A stretch of 27,582 nucleotides of DNA from a virus, in the IMG/VR virus record IMGVR_UViG_3300032020_000038, positions 1-27,582 of that record. The stretch is one strand, 5' to 3'. This document shows, piece by piece, positions 26,626 to 27,582 of the stretch. The translations under genes and the position numbers were made by a program. A model generated the notes under the pieces. It had not been told where the DNA came from. It worked only from the letters and a program-made list of their open reading frames with translations, and searched no databases. The number at the start of each line of letters is the position of its first letter. Position 1 is the first letter of the stretch.

Positions 26626-27522
26626 TTAGTTGAGGGCTTTCTGCCTCAACTCTCCGACGTACTTGGCGTACCGGGGATAGAACCCTGTGGCTTTTCGTTT
26701 AAGTCTCATGTAGTGTTTGGCTCCTACTTTCTTTGGAGTTCGCCCTTGGATGAAATCAGCCACACTCTCTGGGATATTCATCTTCTCATCAGTCATGACA
26801 TCGTTGGCGAATTTTCGCAGGTACTTGTAACTGACAATGTCCTTGCCCAATCGTTCTCCAAGTTTTCTGGCAGTCTTGTACGTGATCGTCCTTGGCAGCT
26901 GTCTCAGAAGATCCATCGTGTACTCCGTGAAGAACGCGCAATAAGCCAACTTGACTTTCCTCATATATCCCAACGTGGCCACATAGAAATCGCCCACATT
27001 CTCGATCGGCGTGTTTCTTAGGTTGTTGATAAACCTAACCGCCTCAATAACCCTGATCCCAGAGTCCAAAATCAGATTATAAATCGCAAAATGGACCGGG
27101 TACGTCGTCTTCTGGCTCAACTTGCGCAGCGACTGTATCAAATGTTCCTCATCAGGCACGTTGACGTCAAAACCGACCTCGTCAGCAGGAATGTTCTTTC
27201 GCAGAACGTCAAGCAACTCTTTCTCGGCGAGTCCTTGAGCTTCATAAAAGTTGAACAGATTTCTGACAGCTCGATTCATACCGTGTTTCTGTCCAGACGA
27301 TAACTTCTCAAAGATCACGACCACATCCATAGGCTTACTTATCGGCTGCCCAAACCGCCGCAGGCAACTCAAGATTCCATTCACGTAATCACCAGTTAGA
27401 TTTCTGCTTCTCAACCACAAGAGAAAATCTCGCTCAACCTTAACAAAATCAATCCGGGGCAGGCCTGCTAAGCCTGTGGTCCTAACCGGCCGCGCGGGTT
27501 CAAATCCCGCACCCCGCGCCAT
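26626..27522 (-). CDS. int: SSV-type integrase, catalytic C-terminal fragment int(C)
   Basis: This tyrosine recombinase part carries the expected residues: Arg157 in LDSGIRVIEAVR, a Lys at 189/191, Lys233 and Arg236 in SYKYLRKFAND (the archaeal K-x-x-R form of H-x-x-R), and Tyr271 in GAKHYM after GRTPKKV. The first 22 codons are attR itself, so the peptide GAGFEPARPVRTTGLAG is just the tRNA read backwards. In the circle the frame joins the N-terminal piece at the left end to give about 376 aa. In the integrated state the first ATG is made by the first host base after the repeat, with no binding site. Confidence 0.92.
   Translation of the reverse strand: MARGAGFEPARPVRTTGLAGLPRIDFVKVERDFLLWLRSRNLTGDYVNGILSCLRRFGQPISKPMDVVVIFEKLSSGQKHGMNRAVRNLFNFYEAQGLAEKELLDVLRKNIPADEVGFDVNVPDEEHLIQSLRKLSQKTTYPVHFAIYNLILDSGIRVIEAVRFINNLRNTPIENVGDFYVATLGYMRKVKLAYCAFFTEYTMDLLRQLPRTITYKTARKLGERLGKDIVSYKYLRKFANDVMTDEKMNIPESVADFIQGRTPKKVGAKHYMRLKRKATGFYPRYAKYVGELRQKALN
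27456..27521 (+). repeat. attR, right 66-bp attachment repeat
   Basis: This is a perfect copy of tRNA-Ser bases 62-127 without the 5' part of the tRNA, so it is not a functional gene. It lies inside the 5' end of int(C). The host sequence downstream of the original tRNA resumes at 27522; the last 60 bases show no feature I can support. Confidence 0.95.
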
Positions 27523-27582
27523 ATCGAGTTCTGTCTGAATGGTATGGATAGACTGTTGGGCGTACTGGGGGAAGGGTATTAG

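Larger units (their letters stand above)
62..27521. mobile_element. Integrated archaeal head-tail provirus (about 27.4 kb)
   Basis: A perfect 66-bp direct repeat bounds the element, with the left copy inside an intact tRNA-Ser gene and the right copy a tRNA 3' fragment. Between them lie a split SSV-type integrase and a full head-tail morphogenesis set: prohead protease, HK97-fold capsid protein, portal, connectors, tail tube, chaperone, hub and large terminase. No replication enzyme is recognisable. The structural module and the early module both run leftward; only short segments run rightward. The virion genes are of the Caudoviricetes type, while the integrase, TATA boxes and leaderless starts are archaeal. 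Most reading frames look intact, so the provirus may be functional; this is inference. Confidence 0.93.

Noticed and set aside
27456-27521. Second tRNA-Ser gene at the right end
   Set aside because: Only the 3' two-thirds are present; the 5' acceptor strand and D arm are missing, so it is attR and not a gene.
1-27582. CRISPR array, IS element or classic toxin-antitoxin pair
   Set aside because: No regularly spaced repeats, no transposase and no toxin next to the RHH genes were found.

Overview
The window holds one complete integrated provirus of an archaeal head-tail virus, with a few dozen bases of host DNA at each end. A serine tRNA gene (anticodon GCU, CCA encoded) lies at 39-127. Its last 66 bases are repeated perfectly at 27456-27521, and these repeats are attL and attR. 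The host is archaeal: the integrase is of the SSV type and is cut in two by integration, several promoters show archaeal TATA boxes about 26 bp from leaderless starts, and small ribbon-helix-helix (RHH) and zinc-ribbon proteins are common. A Thermoproteota-type lineage such as Bathyarchaeia is a guess; the sequence alone does not settle it.

Layout. (1) 62-1100 is the left arm: the N-terminal piece of the integrase and two tiny genes upstream of it, a bidirectional promoter with two 18-bp operators, and a short rightward gene. (2) 1158-19184, all leftward, is the virion module. In transcription order it has a prohead protease with nested scaffold, a coiled-coil protein, a zinc ribbon, a decoration protein, the HK97-fold capsid protein, the portal, a cassette with a Hint (intein-like) protein and a winged-helix protein, head-tail connectors, a tail terminator, the tail tube, an RHH protein, a tail assembly chaperone with a -1 frameshift, a gp10-like protein, a very short tape-measure-like protein, a baseplate hub, a retropepsin-like protease, a membrane protein, a candidate small terminase, the large terminase and an ABC-ATPase/acetyltransferase fusion. 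(3) 19336-19848 is a rightward membrane-protein gene behind a hairpin that hides its ribosome binding site. (4) 19863-24911 is a leftward early operon of small, tightly overlapped genes: RHH, winged-helix, zinc-ribbon and HerA/FtsK-like P-loop proteins. (5) 25011-26593 is a mainly rightward arm with a second RHH gene and membrane proteins. (6) 26626-27522 is the catalytic part of the integrase, running into attR.

The genes give a full capsid, packaging and short-tail set plus integration and regulation. I see no polymerase, primase, MCM helicase or replication initiator, so the element probably uses host replication. The most notable points are the split integrase, a -1 frameshift site in the tail chaperone, a Hint domain on a virion protein that lacks the terminal Asn, an alpha/alpha-toroid domain fused to a head-closure domain, a hairpin-masked start with its own leader peptide, and a gene-junction element repeated three times.
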